64,000 nucleotides of DNA from Mycolicibacterium chubuense NBB4 (lineage in GTDB: Bacteria > Actinomycetota > Actinomycetes > Mycobacteriales > Mycobacteriaceae): assembly GCF_000266905.1 (NCBI RefSeq), contig NC_018027.1, forward strand, positions 3,782,001-3,846,000, in the 5' to 3' direction. The first letter of the stretch is position 1. Each line of letters opens with the position of its first letter. This document shows, piece by piece, positions 50,456-59,246 of this stretch. The notes under the pieces were generated by a model, which worked only from the letters and a program-made list of their open reading frames with translations, made no database searches and was not told where the DNA came from. Position numbers and translations under genes: made by a program.

Positions 50456-51412
50456 ATGCGCATCGGTGTGATGGTCGGCTCCGACAGGGACCGCGCGCGC
50501 AGTGACCGGCTGAGCGGCCTTCTCACCGACGGCGTCGCGGCAGAAGCCGCCGGATTCACGTCGTTCTGGTTTCCGCAGGTGCCCGGCTACCTCGACGCGA
50601 TGACGGCGGTAGCGCTAATCGGACAGGCGACCACGACGATCGAACTCGGCACAGCTGTGGTGCCGATCCAGACCCGCCACCCGATGATCCTCGCGCAGCA
50701 GGCTCTGACTACGCAGGCGGCATGCGGAGGCCGGTTCGCGCTCGGGATCGGGGCGTCCCACGATTGGATCATCAACGGGCAGTTGGGCCTTTCCTACGAT
50801 CGGCCCGTCGGTGAGGTCCGCGACAATCTCGACGTGCTGTCGGCGGCCTTCGCGGGCCCCGGCACGGTCGACGTCGAGAACCGCACCTTCTGCGTGCACA
50901 GTCCGGTCGACGTGACCGACATCCGGCCGCCCGCAGTCCTACTCGCCGCCCTCGGTCCCACCATGCTCCGCATCGCGGGCGAGACCGCCGACGGGACGAT
51001 CCTCTGGATGGCCGATGAGCGTGCGATCGGCGATCACGTCGTGCCGCGCATCACCAAAGCCGCCGAAGCTGCGGGACGCCCGGCACCCCGCGTGGTGGCG
51101 GGGGTACCCGTGGCGGTGTGCGCCCCGGATGAGGTGGACGCGGCACGCCGCCGAGCGAGCGAACTGCTCGGGCACGCCCATTTCTCGCCGAACTACGTGC
51201 GCCTGCTCGAGCATGGTGACGCCGACGACGTGGGCGACACGATGGCCGCCGGAGACGAGTCGACGGTGTTGGCGCGGTTGCGCCGCTACCGCGACGCCGG
51301 GGTCACTGATCTCGCCGCGAGGGTGGTTCCGTTCGGCGCCGATGACGACATCCGGCGGGCATCGGGTGACCGCACGCGTGCGTTCCTCGCGTCGATCGCG
51401 CCGGAGCTCTAG
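50456..51412 (+). CDS. LLM-class F420-dependent oxidoreductase
   Basis: The 318-residue protein starts MRIGVMVGSDRD and has AAEAAGFTSFWFPQVPG, RFALGIGASHDW and AALGPTMLRIAGETADGT, the pattern of one mycobacterial F420-dependent LLM subfamily. It would carry out an F420-linked redox step. It is the last gene of the rightward operon; a strong terminator follows within 20 bp. Another LLM gene lies at 15472-16599. Confidence 0.85.
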   Translation: MRIGVMVGSDRDRARSDRLSGLLTDGVAAEAAGFTSFWFPQVPGYLDAMTAVALIGQATTTIELGTAVVPIQTRHPMILAQQALTTQAACGGRFALGIGASHDWIINGQLGLSYDRPVGEVRDNLDVLSAAFAGPGTVDVENRTFCVHSPVDVTDIRPPAVLLAALGPTMLRIAGETADGTILWMADERAIGDHVVPRITKAAEAAGRPAPRVVAGVPVAVCAPDEVDAARRRASELLGHAHFSPNYVRLLEHGDADDVGDTMAAGDESTVLARLRRYRDAGVTDLAARVVPFGADDDIRRASGDRTRAFLASIAPEL

Positions 51413-51426
51413 TCGCTCGTGAAAGA

Positions 51427-51453
51427 CGCTGCGGGAGCAGCGATCTAGTTTTT
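51427..51453 (+). terminator. Rho-independent terminator
   Basis: CGCTGC-GGGA-GCAGCG (51427-51442) forms a tight hairpin and is followed by ATCTAGTTTTT. This is the clearest intrinsic terminator in the window and ends the rightward operon. It overlaps the stop codon of the convergent HNH gene. Confidence 0.8.
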
Positions 51454-52776
51454 GCTCGGTGGTGGTTGGGGTTGGAAGGGTTCGTACCACCACCAGTCGG
51501 CGCGTTCGCCGGTGGGGCCTTTGTAGGGTGCCGCCGCGGGTGGCGGTGTGGTCGGGGTGCGGGCCAGCGAGGCGCTGCTCAGGGCGCGGCCGGCGCCGTC
51601 GGTGACGACGAGCTGGTCGGCGGGTCCGGTGATGGTGATCAGGCCGCGGTGGTGGGCCCGGTGGTGGTAGGGGCAGACGAGGACGAGGTTGTTCAGGTCG
51701 GTGGGGCCGCCGTCTTCCCAGTGCCGGATGTGGTGGGCGTGCAGCCCGTGGGTGGCCCCGCAGCCGGGCACGGCGCAGCAGCGGTCGCGGTGTTCGAGGG
51801 CGCGGCGCAGCCGCCGGTTGACCGTTCGCGTCGTGCGGCCCGCGCCGATCGGCCGGCCGTGGCGTTCGAACCACACCTCGCAGGTGGCGTCGCAGGTCAG
51901 GTATCGGCGGTCGGCGTCGGAGAGCAGCGGACCCAGGTGTAGGGCGGCCACCGGCTTGTCGAGGTCGAGGTGCGCGACCACGGTGGTGTGCTGCCCGTGG
52001 GGGCGGCGGCTGGTTTCGGCGTCCCAGCTCGCTTCGACCAGGGCCAGGAACGCATCCGCGGTGGTGGGCATCGGCGGCCGCTGCCCCGAGCCGGGTTGGC
52101 CCGAGCCGTGCTGGCCTGAGCCGTCGGCGGCTTCGGTGTCGTGGTCGCGTTTCCAGTCGGTGATCAGCGCGTCCTGGTGGGAGGCCAGCGCGGCGTCGAA
52201 CTTGGCGGCCTCCAGTGCGGGCAGGGTGATCCGCCAGGTGGTGCTGTGCTCGTCGCTGGTCTTGCTGATCGACGGTTGCGGCGCGGGCGCAGGCTCCGGT
52301 GTGTGGTCGGGCTCCGGCTCGACCTCGGGTTCGGGCCTGGGTTCGGGTTTCGGTTTGGGGGCGAGTTTGAGGGCGAACCGCAGCTGGGTCACCGTGGCCG
52401 AGGCGGCCAACTCGGCGTAGTGCTCGTCGGAGCCGTCGGCGGCCCGCTCGGCGATGGTGCCGACTTGATCGAGGGAGAGTCGGCCCTCGCGCAAGCCTTG
52501 GTGGCACAGCGGGAACCCGTCGAGCCGGTGGGCGAGGGTGGCGATGGTCTCCGCGCGTGCCGGGGTCACCCCGGCCTTCCACGCCACCAGCGACGCCACC
52601 GACCGTGCTCCCGCGGCCGCCCACAGCCGGTCGCGGTCGACTTCGGCGACGATCTCGACGATGCGGCCGTCGATCGCGTTGCGCTGGCCGGTCAGCTCGG
52701 CCAACTCCTCGAACAACACCGCCAACCGCTCATCGGCACGCCGCGAAGCGGCCAAAGACGGTGCAGGCGAGGACAT
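51445..52776 (-). CDS. 13E12-repeat/DUF222 family HNH endonuclease-like protein
   Basis: The 443-residue protein has an N-terminal DUF222 region (residues 10 to about 140). A low-complexity Glu-Pro-rich linker of about 45 residues follows, then a C-terminal HNH nuclease motif with CCAVPGC, LHAHHIRHWEDGGPTDLNNL and CPYHHRAHH. The family is present in many copies per mycobacterial genome (REP13E12 in M. tuberculosis), where copies recombine and can hold inserted elements. It has no link to the catabolic genes and may mark a past rearrangement point. The ATG at 52776 is chosen over an upstream in-frame start. Confidence 0.88.
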   Translation of the reverse strand: MSSPAPSLAASRRADERLAVLFEELAELTGQRNAIDGRIVEIVAEVDRDRLWAAAGARSVASLVAWKAGVTPARAETIATLAHRLDGFPLCHQGLREGRLSLDQVGTIAERAADGSDEHYAELAASATVTQLRFALKLAPKPKPEPRPEPEVEPEPDHTPEPAPAPQPSISKTSDEHSTTWRITLPALEAAKFDAALASHQDALITDWKRDHDTEAADGSGQHGSGQPGSGQRPPMPTTADAFLALVEASWDAETSRRPHGQHTTVVAHLDLDKPVAALHLGPLLSDADRRYLTCDATCEVWFERHGRPIGAGRTTRTVNRRLRRALEHRDRCCAVPGCGATHGLHAHHIRHWEDGGPTDLNNLVLVCPYHHRAHHRGLITITGPADQLVVTDGAGRALSSASLARTPTTPPPAAAPYKGPTGERADWWWYEPFQPQPPPSKN

Positions 52777-52822
52777 GACCCCATCATCGCAGCCACCACC
52801 GACAAATCTCGGATGGCGACTT

Positions 52823-52878
52823 AGTTGGACTTCGGTCAACTATTGGCCGCACCGACTTCAACTGTTATGGTGCGATCT
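52823..52878. promoter_or_regulatory. TetR promoter with AGTTG/CAACT repeats
   Basis: AGTTG and CAACT (52823-52841) form an inverted repeat, and a further TCAACT lies at about 52858-52863. TATGGT at 52866-52871 is followed by 7 bases and the GTG at 52879, so the TetR transcript is probably leaderless. The repeats are candidates for autoregulation. Confidence 0.5.
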
Positions 52879-53568
52879 GTGACGTCGACGGATGCTGCGG
52901 CGGGTGCTGACCGCGGTCAGCGTCGCGCGTCGTTTCAGCGTGCGCGGTCACACGAGACCAAGCGGATGCTGGTGCAGGCTGCGATGGCGCTGTGGCGGAC
53001 CAAGGGCTACGCCGCCACCACGGTGGCCGACATCTGTACGGCCGCAGGCGTTTCGAAAGCTCTGTTCTACTTCTACTTTCCCCGCAAAGAAGATGTGCTG
53101 TTCGAAGTCGGCGTGCTGTCGACACAGTCGGCACACCGTACGATCCACGCACTGCTCGACAAGCCGTACGACATCGAGGCCGTGATCCTGGCCGCGCTCA
53201 CCGCATTCGAGCGGTCGATGGCACGGAACCCGCGTGAGCTCATCATCGAGACGATCCTCGAGGGCTATCGGCACGAGCACCGCATCCTCGCCGCCGAGAC
53301 GCCGCCCGACGTCGACGCCGACATGTTCACCGAGTTGTTCAGCCGCGCACACGACGACAAGAAGCTGCCGCGCGGAGTGGACGTCACCCACCTCGCCTAC
53401 CTGGCGCAGACCCTGGTGAGCGAGGGCGCTCGCCACTGGGCGGCCGGCGCGTTCGGCGACCGGTCCTTCGCCGACGTGGTGACCGCCGACATCTGCACGC
53501 TCATCAACGGATACTCGACAAAACCCCGACGCAGGAGGCCACATGTGGGACTTCGAGACCGACCCTGA
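52879..53568 (+). CDS. TetR-family transcriptional regulator
   Basis: The 229-residue protein has the helix-turn-helix TTVADICTAAGVSKALFYFYFPRKEDVLFEVG after an N-terminal arm rich in Arg and Ala. The GTG at 52879 is preferred because it lies 7 bases from a good -10 element; an ATG at 52867 is the alternative. The 3' end overlaps the acyl-CoA dehydrogenase gene by 26 bp. It most likely controls the downstream dehydrogenase-kinase-oxidoreductase operon and senses an acyl-CoA-type ligand (inference). Confidence 0.87.
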   Translation: MTSTDAAAGADRGQRRASFQRARSHETKRMLVQAAMALWRTKGYAATTVADICTAAGVSKALFYFYFPRKEDVLFEVGVLSTQSAHRTIHALLDKPYDIEAVILAALTAFERSMARNPRELIIETILEGYRHEHRILAAETPPDVDADMFTELFSRAHDDKKLPRGVDVTHLAYLAQTLVSEGARHWAAGAFGDRSFADVVTADICTLINGYSTKPRRRRPHVGLRDRP

Positions 53569-54841
53569 ATACCAGCAACTCCTGGACTGGGCGGACGGCT
53601 TCGTACGGGAGGAGGTCGAACCGCTCGACCTGGTCTGGCCGCACCTGCAGTTCACTCCGCTGACCGAGACGCGCCGCAGGGTGATCGACCCACTCAAGGA
53701 GCAGGTGCGCCGAAAGGGGCTGTGGGCCACACATCTCGGTCCGGACCTCGGCGGGCAGGGCTACGGCCAGCTGAAGCTGGCGCTGCTCAACGAGGTCCTC
53801 GGCCGCTCGCAGTGGGCGCCGGTCATCTTCGGCTGCCAGGCGCCGGACACCGGGAATGCCGAGATCATCGCGCATTACGGAACTCCCGAGCAGAAGCAGC
53901 GATACCTGAAGCCGCTGCTCGACGGCGAACTGTTCTCCAGCTACTCGATGACCGAACCGCAGGGCGGAGCGGATCCCACCCAGTTCACCACTCGCGCCGT
54001 CCGCGACGGCGACGACTGGGTGATCAACGGCTGGAAGTACTTCTCCTCCAACGCGAACACCGCGTCGTTCCTGATCGTCATGGTGGTGACCAATCCCGAC
54101 GTCAGTCCCTATCAAGGCATGTCGATGTTCCTGCTGCCGACGGACACGCCCGGTGTGAACATCGTCCGCAACGTCGGCCTGCACGGCGAATCCGACGGCC
54201 ACGGCAGTCACGCGCTGATCCACTACGACAATGTGCGGGTGCCGGACTCGGCGCTGCTGGGCGGGGAGGGCCAAGCCTTCGTCATCGCCCAGACCCGGCT
54301 CGGCGGCGGCCGTATCCACCACGCGATGCGCACCATCGGGCTGTCGCGCAAGGCGCTGGACATGATGTGCGAACGTGCGCTGAGCCGCCAGACCCAGGGC
54401 AGCCGGCTGTCGGACAAGCAGTTCGTCCAGGGCTACATCGCCGATTCGTACGCCCAACTGCTGCAGTTCCGATTGATGGTGCTCTACACCGCGTGGGAGA
54501 TCGACAAGTACAACGACTACAAGAAGGTGCGCAAGGACATCGCCGCCGTCAAGGTCGTGATGCCCAGCGTGCTGCACGACATCGCCTGGCGGGCAATGCA
54601 AGTCCACGGCGCGCTCGGCGTCACCAACGAGGTGCCGTTCCTCGGGATGGTCACCGGTGCAGCGGTCATGGGTCTGGCCGACGGGCCGACCGAGGTGCAC
54701 AAGGCGACGGTGGCCAAGCAGGTGCTGCGCGACTACACCGCCAGCGAGGACGTGTGGCCCTCGGAATGGCTGCCGCGCAAGCGCGATGCCGCCCGCGCCC
54801 GGTTCGCCGAATTCCTCGAGCACGAGGTCGGCAATCAGTGA
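53543..54841 (+). CDS. Acyl-CoA dehydrogenase (ACAD10/11-like)
   Basis: The 432-residue protein has MTEPQGGADPTQF, INGWKYFSSNAN, then LGGGRIHHAMRTIG and AMQVHGALGVTNEVPF near the C-terminus. It is longer than a standard FadE. A phosphotransferase gene overlaps its stop codon by 4 bp. Adjacent or fused ACAD and APH domains occur in ACAD10/11 proteins, which process 4-hydroxy acyl-CoAs through a phosphorylated intermediate. That role here is an inference from gene order. Confidence 0.88.
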   Translation: MWDFETDPEYQQLLDWADGFVREEVEPLDLVWPHLQFTPLTETRRRVIDPLKEQVRRKGLWATHLGPDLGGQGYGQLKLALLNEVLGRSQWAPVIFGCQAPDTGNAEIIAHYGTPEQKQRYLKPLLDGELFSSYSMTEPQGGADPTQFTTRAVRDGDDWVINGWKYFSSNANTASFLIVMVVTNPDVSPYQGMSMFLLPTDTPGVNIVRNVGLHGESDGHGSHALIHYDNVRVPDSALLGGEGQAFVIAQTRLGGGRIHHAMRTIGLSRKALDMMCERALSRQTQGSRLSDKQFVQGYIADSYAQLLQFRLMVLYTAWEIDKYNDYKKVRKDIAAVKVVMPSVLHDIAWRAMQVHGALGVTNEVPFLGMVTGAAVMGLADGPTEVHKATVAKQVLRDYTASEDVWPSEWLPRKRDAARARFAEFLEHEVGNQ

Positions 54842-55860
54842 GCGACATCGACACTGCGCGGCTCGCCGAGTGGATGGACGGCGCGGCATTGCCCGGTTCG
54901 GGAGAGCCGCTGAAGGCGCGCTTCCTCTCCGGCGGCACGCAGAACGTCATCTACGAGATCTGCCGCGGCGAGCACCGATGCGTGTTGCGGATGCCGCCGC
55001 CGGGCGCGCCCGCCGACCGCGACAAGGGCATCCTGCGGGAATGGCGCATCATCGAGGCGCTCGACGGATCCGACGTCCCACACACCGAGGCCGTCGGCGT
55101 CTGCTCTGATCCCGGCGTGCTCGGCCGGCCGTTCTACCTCATGGGGTTCGTCGACGGATGGTCGCCGATGGACACGCACGGGAAATGGCCCGAGCCGTTC
55201 GACAGCGACCTGTCGGCTCGCCCCGGATTGAGTTATCAACTGGCCGAGGGTATTGCGCTGCTGTCGAAAGTGGACTGGCGGGCCAGGGGTCTGCAGGATC
55301 TGGGTCGGCCCGACGGCTTCCACGAGCGCCAAGTCGACCGGTGGACCGGATTCCTGGACCGGATCAAGCGGCGCGATTTGCCCGGCCTCGAGGTCGCCAC
55401 CGATTGGCTGCGCGCACACAAGCCGCTCGACTTCGTTCCCGGCCTGATGCACGGGGACTATCAGTTCGCGAACGTCATGTATCACCACGGCGCGCCGGCC
55501 CGGCTCGCCGCCATCGTCGACTGGGAGATGGGCACCGTCGGCGACCCCAAGCTCGATCTGGCATGGATGGTGCAGTCGTGGCCGACCGGCGACGACGATG
55601 CCGCGGCCATGAGCTACGTCGACATGCGGGGGATGCCGTCGCGCGACGACGTGGTCGCCCACTACGCCGCGGTGTCGGGTCGCCAGGTCGACGACCTCGA
55701 CTACTACCTGGTGTTGGCGAAGTGGAAATTGGCCATCGTTCTCGAACAAGGTTTCCAACGCGCGGGCGATGACGAGAAGCTGCTGGCTTTCGGGCCCGTG
55801 GTCACCGGACTGATGGCCTCGGCCGCCGACCTGGCCGAGACGACGGATTACCGGGGCTGA
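54838..55860 (+). CDS. APH-family phosphotransferase
   Basis: The 340-residue aminoglycoside-phosphotransferase-fold kinase has HGDYQFAN at 205-212 (catalytic Asp207) and IVDWEMG with the metal-binding Asp228. It starts with GTG overlapping the dehydrogenase stop (GTGA). Together the two genes resemble the split form of ACAD10/11. A phosphorylated hydroxyacyl-CoA as substrate is plausible. Antibiotic phosphorylation is unlikely given the context. Confidence 0.87.
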   Translation: MSDIDTARLAEWMDGAALPGSGEPLKARFLSGGTQNVIYEICRGEHRCVLRMPPPGAPADRDKGILREWRIIEALDGSDVPHTEAVGVCSDPGVLGRPFYLMGFVDGWSPMDTHGKWPEPFDSDLSARPGLSYQLAEGIALLSKVDWRARGLQDLGRPDGFHERQVDRWTGFLDRIKRRDLPGLEVATDWLRAHKPLDFVPGLMHGDYQFANVMYHHGAPARLAAIVDWEMGTVGDPKLDLAWMVQSWPTGDDDAAAMSYVDMRGMPSRDDVVAHYAAVSGRQVDDLDYYLVLAKWKLAIVLEQGFQRAGDDEKLLAFGPVVTGLMASAADLAETTDYRG

Positions 55861-55867
55861 CACCGCC

Positions 55868-56833
55868 GTGCGTGCTGCCGTCTGTCCGCACTTCGGGCCT
55901 CCCGAGGTGGTGCGGATTCAGCAGCACCACGTCCGGAGGACACAGCGCGGCGAAGTCGGGGTACGGGTGTCGGTAGCCGCGGTGAACTTCCCCGACGTGC
56001 TGTTGATCGCGAACTCCTACCAGGTCAGCGTCCCACCGCCCTTCGTCCCGGGCAGCGAGTTCGCCGGTGTCGTCGACGAGATCGGCTCGGGTGTCGAAGG
56101 ATTCGCCGTGGGCGACCTGGTCAGCGGGACCGTGATGGTCGGCGCCTTCGCCCAACGCATCGTCGTCGACGCGGCGAGTGTCGCCCTCGTGCCCGACGGC
56201 GTCGACGCCGTCACCGCGGCGGCATCCGGCGTGGCCCATCGCACGGCTTATCACGCTCTGCGCTCCAGCGCGCGGCTGTCGCCTGGACAGGATGTCGTGG
56301 TCCTCGGCGCGGGCGGAGGAGTCGGGCTGGCCGCGGTGCAACTCGGTGTGGCACTCGGCGCCCGGGTCACCGCGGTGGCTTCTTCGGCCGAGAAGCTCGC
56401 CGTCGCAGCCCATCACGGCGCGCATCGGACGATCAATCACCGCGACGGTGAGCTTCGTGCCGCGCTGCGCGCCGCGCTTCCCGGCGGCGCCGATGCGGTG
56501 ATCGACCCGGTCGGCGGTGATCTGTCCGAACCGGCTCTGCGGTCGTTACGGCGCGGCGGGCGCTTCGTCACCGTCGGTTATGCGTCGGGAGTCATCCCGC
56601 GGATCCCGTTGAACCTCGTGTTGGTCAAGGGACTTCACGTGCTGGGCTTCCAGTTTCAGGACATCGCGGCCGACGAGTTCGCTCGCAACGAGGGCGAACT
56701 CCGCGAGATGCTCGTCGACGGGCGGATCAGGCCCCACATCGGCGCGGTCTACTCATTGGACGACACCGCCAACGCACTTCGCCACGTCGGCGAGGGCCGC
56801 GCGATCGGCAAGGTCCTGATCGACCTGAGCTGA
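55868..56833 (+). CDS. NADPH:quinone oxidoreductase-like MDR protein
   Basis: The 321-residue protein of the medium-chain dehydrogenase fold has no zinc-ligand pattern. It shows NFPDVLLIANSYQVSVPPPFVPGSEFAGVV, the nucleotide motif GAGGGVGLAAVQLG, and GKVLIDLS at the end. It belongs to the quinone-reductase/enoyl-reductase side of the MDR superfamily. It starts with GTG 8 bp after the kinase, in the same operon. It may reduce an enoyl-type double bond or a quinone. Confidence 0.85.
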   Translation: MRAAVCPHFGPPEVVRIQQHHVRRTQRGEVGVRVSVAAVNFPDVLLIANSYQVSVPPPFVPGSEFAGVVDEIGSGVEGFAVGDLVSGTVMVGAFAQRIVVDAASVALVPDGVDAVTAAASGVAHRTAYHALRSSARLSPGQDVVVLGAGGGVGLAAVQLGVALGARVTAVASSAEKLAVAAHHGAHRTINHRDGELRAALRAALPGGADAVIDPVGGDLSEPALRSLRRGGRFVTVGYASGVIPRIPLNLVLVKGLHVLGFQFQDIAADEFARNEGELREMLVDGRIRPHIGAVYSLDDTANALRHVGEGRAIGKVLIDLS

Positions 56834-56841
56834 CAACGAAG

Positions 56842-57342
56842 TCAGCTCGCGGGCACCAGATCCGCGGCGACGGAGGCCGACATGCCGCAACAGAACGTCT
56901 CTGTCGCGCCGACCGGCTCGGTCACCGCGCCGGCGGCCGCGAGCGCCTGGGCCTTGAACGCGCGGGCGGCGGCGCTGAGCCGGTGTTCCACCGAGTCGAC
57001 GCTGCTGTCCAGGTCTGACGACCGCGGCGTGCCCCACAACGTCACCTCGGTGGCACCCTGCTCGAGCGCACCGAGCACGCCCCGGCGAACGCGGTCGTCG
57101 AGGTCGAACAGATCGGCTGCCACGGCCACGGTCTGCGGGTGCGGCCGCTGCTCCCAGGACGCCAGCACCTGCTCCAGGTCTAGGGTGTCGGCACCGAGGA
57201 TCTCGAGCGGGCGAACGTCTTCGTCGCTACCGACCAGCACCGTCACGTCCCAGCCGGCCATGACGCGGTCGTACACCCAGCCGCCGGCGAAGCGCACCGC
57301 GTCGAGCACGGTCGGTGCGACGACGTCGAGCCGGTACCTCAT
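56842..57342 (-). CDS. Hypothetical protein
   Basis: The 166-residue protein starts MRYRLDVVAPTVLDAVRFAGGWVYDRVMAGW and contains Asp- and Val-rich strands and a late CCGM. No known domain was recognised. It overlaps the TetR gene by 4 bp (ATGA), so it is co-translated with it and may be a regulator-linked protein. Only 8 bp separates it from the convergent oxidoreductase gene. Confidence 0.55.
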   Translation of the reverse strand: MRYRLDVVAPTVLDAVRFAGGWVYDRVMAGWDVTVLVGSDEDVRPLEILGADTLDLEQVLASWEQRPHPQTVAVAADLFDLDDRVRRGVLGALEQGATEVTLWGTPRSSDLDSSVDSVEHRLSAAARAFKAQALAAAGAVTEPVGATETFCCGMSASVAADLVPAS

Positions 57343-57965
57343 GTCGGCTTCGACACCGGCTCGGTCTCGGCCAGGTCCCTGGCCAGGGACTCCGCGTATC
57401 CCTTGAACACCTCGGTCAGCGGGATTGAGGGATCGAGCAACCATAGGGTCTCCATTCCGTTGATGAAGGCGAGAATCTCCACAGCCTTGGTGGCCGCGTC
57501 GAAGTCCTTGCGGTACTGACCTTTCCGCTGACCGCGCTCCATGATCGAGCAGATGATGTCGCGCGCGTCGCGATAGCGCTTGTGCAGCCGGTCGTGCAGT
57601 GGGGCGTCGGGTGCGATGTTCTCGGCCAGCAGGACGGTGAACGTGCCGACGAGCTCTGGCGCGCGCTCGAAGCGCTCCGGCACCCGCGAGAGTTCGGTGA
57701 CGAGGTCGCCTGACCGGTCGGCGTGTGCGTCGTCGTCCGCGTCGCGGGCGTCGAGCACGGCGTTGAGCAACTGCTCCTTGGATTCGAAGTGGTGGAGCAA
57801 TCCGGCGGGCGTCACCCCGGCTTCCTTGGCGATCTGCGCCAGCGAGGTGTTGCGCCAGCCGTTGCGCGCGAGCAACCGCTCCGCGACGGCCAGGATCCGC
57901 TGCCTGCGGTCCTCACCCTTGGCGAGGAGCGTGGCGTAGGGCCGCTCCGACCTCACTGCGGACAC
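57339..57965 (-). CDS. TetR-family transcriptional regulator
   Basis: The 208-residue protein has the helix-turn-helix SLAQIAKEAGVTPAGLLHHFESKEQLLNAV. The GTG at 57965 with AAGGAG 4 bp upstream is chosen; an in-frame start at 57998 would place the operator inside the coding sequence. It probably controls itself and the divergent region, with the nearby operator overlapping its promoter. The partner gene 56842 is coupled to it. Confidence 0.88.
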   Translation of the reverse strand: MSAVRSERPYATLLAKGEDRRQRILAVAERLLARNGWRNTSLAQIAKEAGVTPAGLLHHFESKEQLLNAVLDARDADDDAHADRSGDLVTELSRVPERFERAPELVGTFTVLLAENIAPDAPLHDRLHKRYRDARDIICSIMERGQRKGQYRKDFDAATKAVEILAFINGMETLWLLDPSIPLTEVFKGYAESLARDLAETEPVSKPT

Positions 57966-57980
57966 TGAACTCCTTCGCTC

Positions 57981-58012
57981 AACCAACCTAGTGAACACAC
58001 AGTAGGTAGGTT
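57981..58012. promoter_or_regulatory. TetR operator with 10-bp arms
   Basis: AACCAACCTA (57981-57990) and TAGGTAGGTT (58003-58012) form an inverted repeat with 9 of 10 matches and a 12-bp centre. It lies 16-47 bp upstream of the TetR start and is a likely binding site of that protein. The rest of the gap to 58077 shows nothing more. Confidence 0.65.
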
Positions 58013-58076
58013 TGGGCCGTGTGACAAGGCTCTCAGCGAAAAAGTGTTTGGACGGCGATCACAGCCGGCGCAAGGG

Positions 58077-59225
58077 TCACAGACCGAGCGACTTGGCGAT
58101 GATCACCTTCATCACCTCGCTGGTGCCGGCGTAGATGCGGGCGACCCGGGCGTCGGTGTACAGCCGTGCGATCGGATACTCCATCATGTAGCCGTATCCG
58201 CCGAACAGCTGCAGGCAGCGGTCCACCACCCGCTGCTGCATCTCGGTGCAGAACAGTTTGACGCGCGCCGCGTCCGCGCCGGTCAGCTCACCGTCGACGT
58301 GCAGGGCGACCGCGCGGTCGAGCATCGCCTGCGCGGCCTCCACCTCCGTCGAGCACGCGGCGAGCTCGAACTTGGTGTTCTGGAACGAGGCGACCGGCGT
58401 GCCGAACGCCTTGCGGCTGCGCGTGTAGTCGATCGCCGCGGCGATGGCTGAACGCGCCTGGGCCACCGAGCCGACCGCCACCGTGAGCCGCTCCTGCGCG
58501 AGGTTGTGGCCGAGGTAGCCGAACGCCTCGTCCACCTCGCCGAGCACGTTGGCGGCGGGGACGCGAACATCCACGAACGACAGTTCGGCGGTGTCCTGCA
58601 CCTTGCAGCCCATCTTCTCCAGTTCGCGCCCGCGGGAGAAACCCTCCATGCCGTCCTCGACGACCAGCAGGGTCAGGCCTTTTCGGCGGTTGTCCGGATC
58701 CGTCGACGTGCGCGCCACGACGATCACCAGGTCGGCCTGCATGCCGCCGGTGATGAAGGTCTTCGCGCCGTTGACGACGAAGTCGTCCCCGTCGCGAACC
58801 GCCGTCGTGCGCATCCCCGCCAGGTCCGAACCGGTACCCGGCTCGGTCATCGCGATCGCGGTCAGCAGGGTGCCCGACGCCAGTCCGGGGAACCAGCGGT
58901 CACGCTGTTCGGCGTTCGCATAGTGCAGGAAGTACGGGAGGATCACCTCGAGTTGCGTGCGCACCGTCGACAGCGTGACGAGCGCACGGGCTGCCTCCTC
59001 CTGCAGCACGACGTTGTAGCGGTAGTCGGGCTGGCCGCCGCCTCCGTACTCCTCGGGGATGGCCATACCCAGAATCCCGAGGGCGCCCATCTGCTTGAAG
59101 ACGTCGCGCGGCATCCGGCCGCCCTTCTCCCACTCCGGGTAATGGGGGACGACCTCTTTGTCGACGAAGTCGCGGGCGAGTTCCCGGAACGCCTCGTGGT
59201 CCTCGGTGAACAGATCACGGCGCAC
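58077..59225 (-). CDS. Acyl-CoA dehydrogenase
   Basis: The 382-residue FadE protein has [24 protein letters not shown], the dimer helix [10 protein letters not shown] and [22 protein letters not shown] near the C-terminus. It is of normal length and starts with GTG. It is the last gene of the leftward beta-oxidation operon that runs from beyond base 64000. It should make a trans-2-enoyl-CoA for the hydratase encoded upstream. The chain-length preference cannot be read. Confidence 0.92.
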   Translation of the reverse strand: MRRDLFTEDHEAFRELARDFVDKEVVPHYPEWEKGGRMPRDVFKQMGALGILGMAIPEEYGGGGQPDYRYNVVLQEEAARALVTLSTVRTQLEVILPYFLHYANAEQRDRWFPGLASGTLLTAIAMTEPGTGSDLAGMRTTAVRDGDDFVVNGAKTFITGGMQADLVIVVARTSTDPDNRRKGLTLLVVEDGMEGFSRGRELEKMGCKVQDTAELSFVDVRVPAANVLGEVDEAFGYLGHNLAQERLTVAVGSVAQARSAIAAAIDYTRSRKAFGTPVASFQNTKFELAACSTEVEAAQAMLDRAVALHVDGELTGADAARVKLFCTEMQQRVVDRCLQLFGGYGYMMEYPIARLYTDARVARIYAGTSEVMKVIIAKSLGL

Positions 59226-59246
59226 GTATGACTCCTGACGTCTCGA

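Noticed and set aside
54838..55860. Antibiotic-resistance phosphotransferase
   Set aside because: The APH fold is shared by many kinases; tight coupling to an acyl-CoA dehydrogenase makes a metabolic role far more likely.
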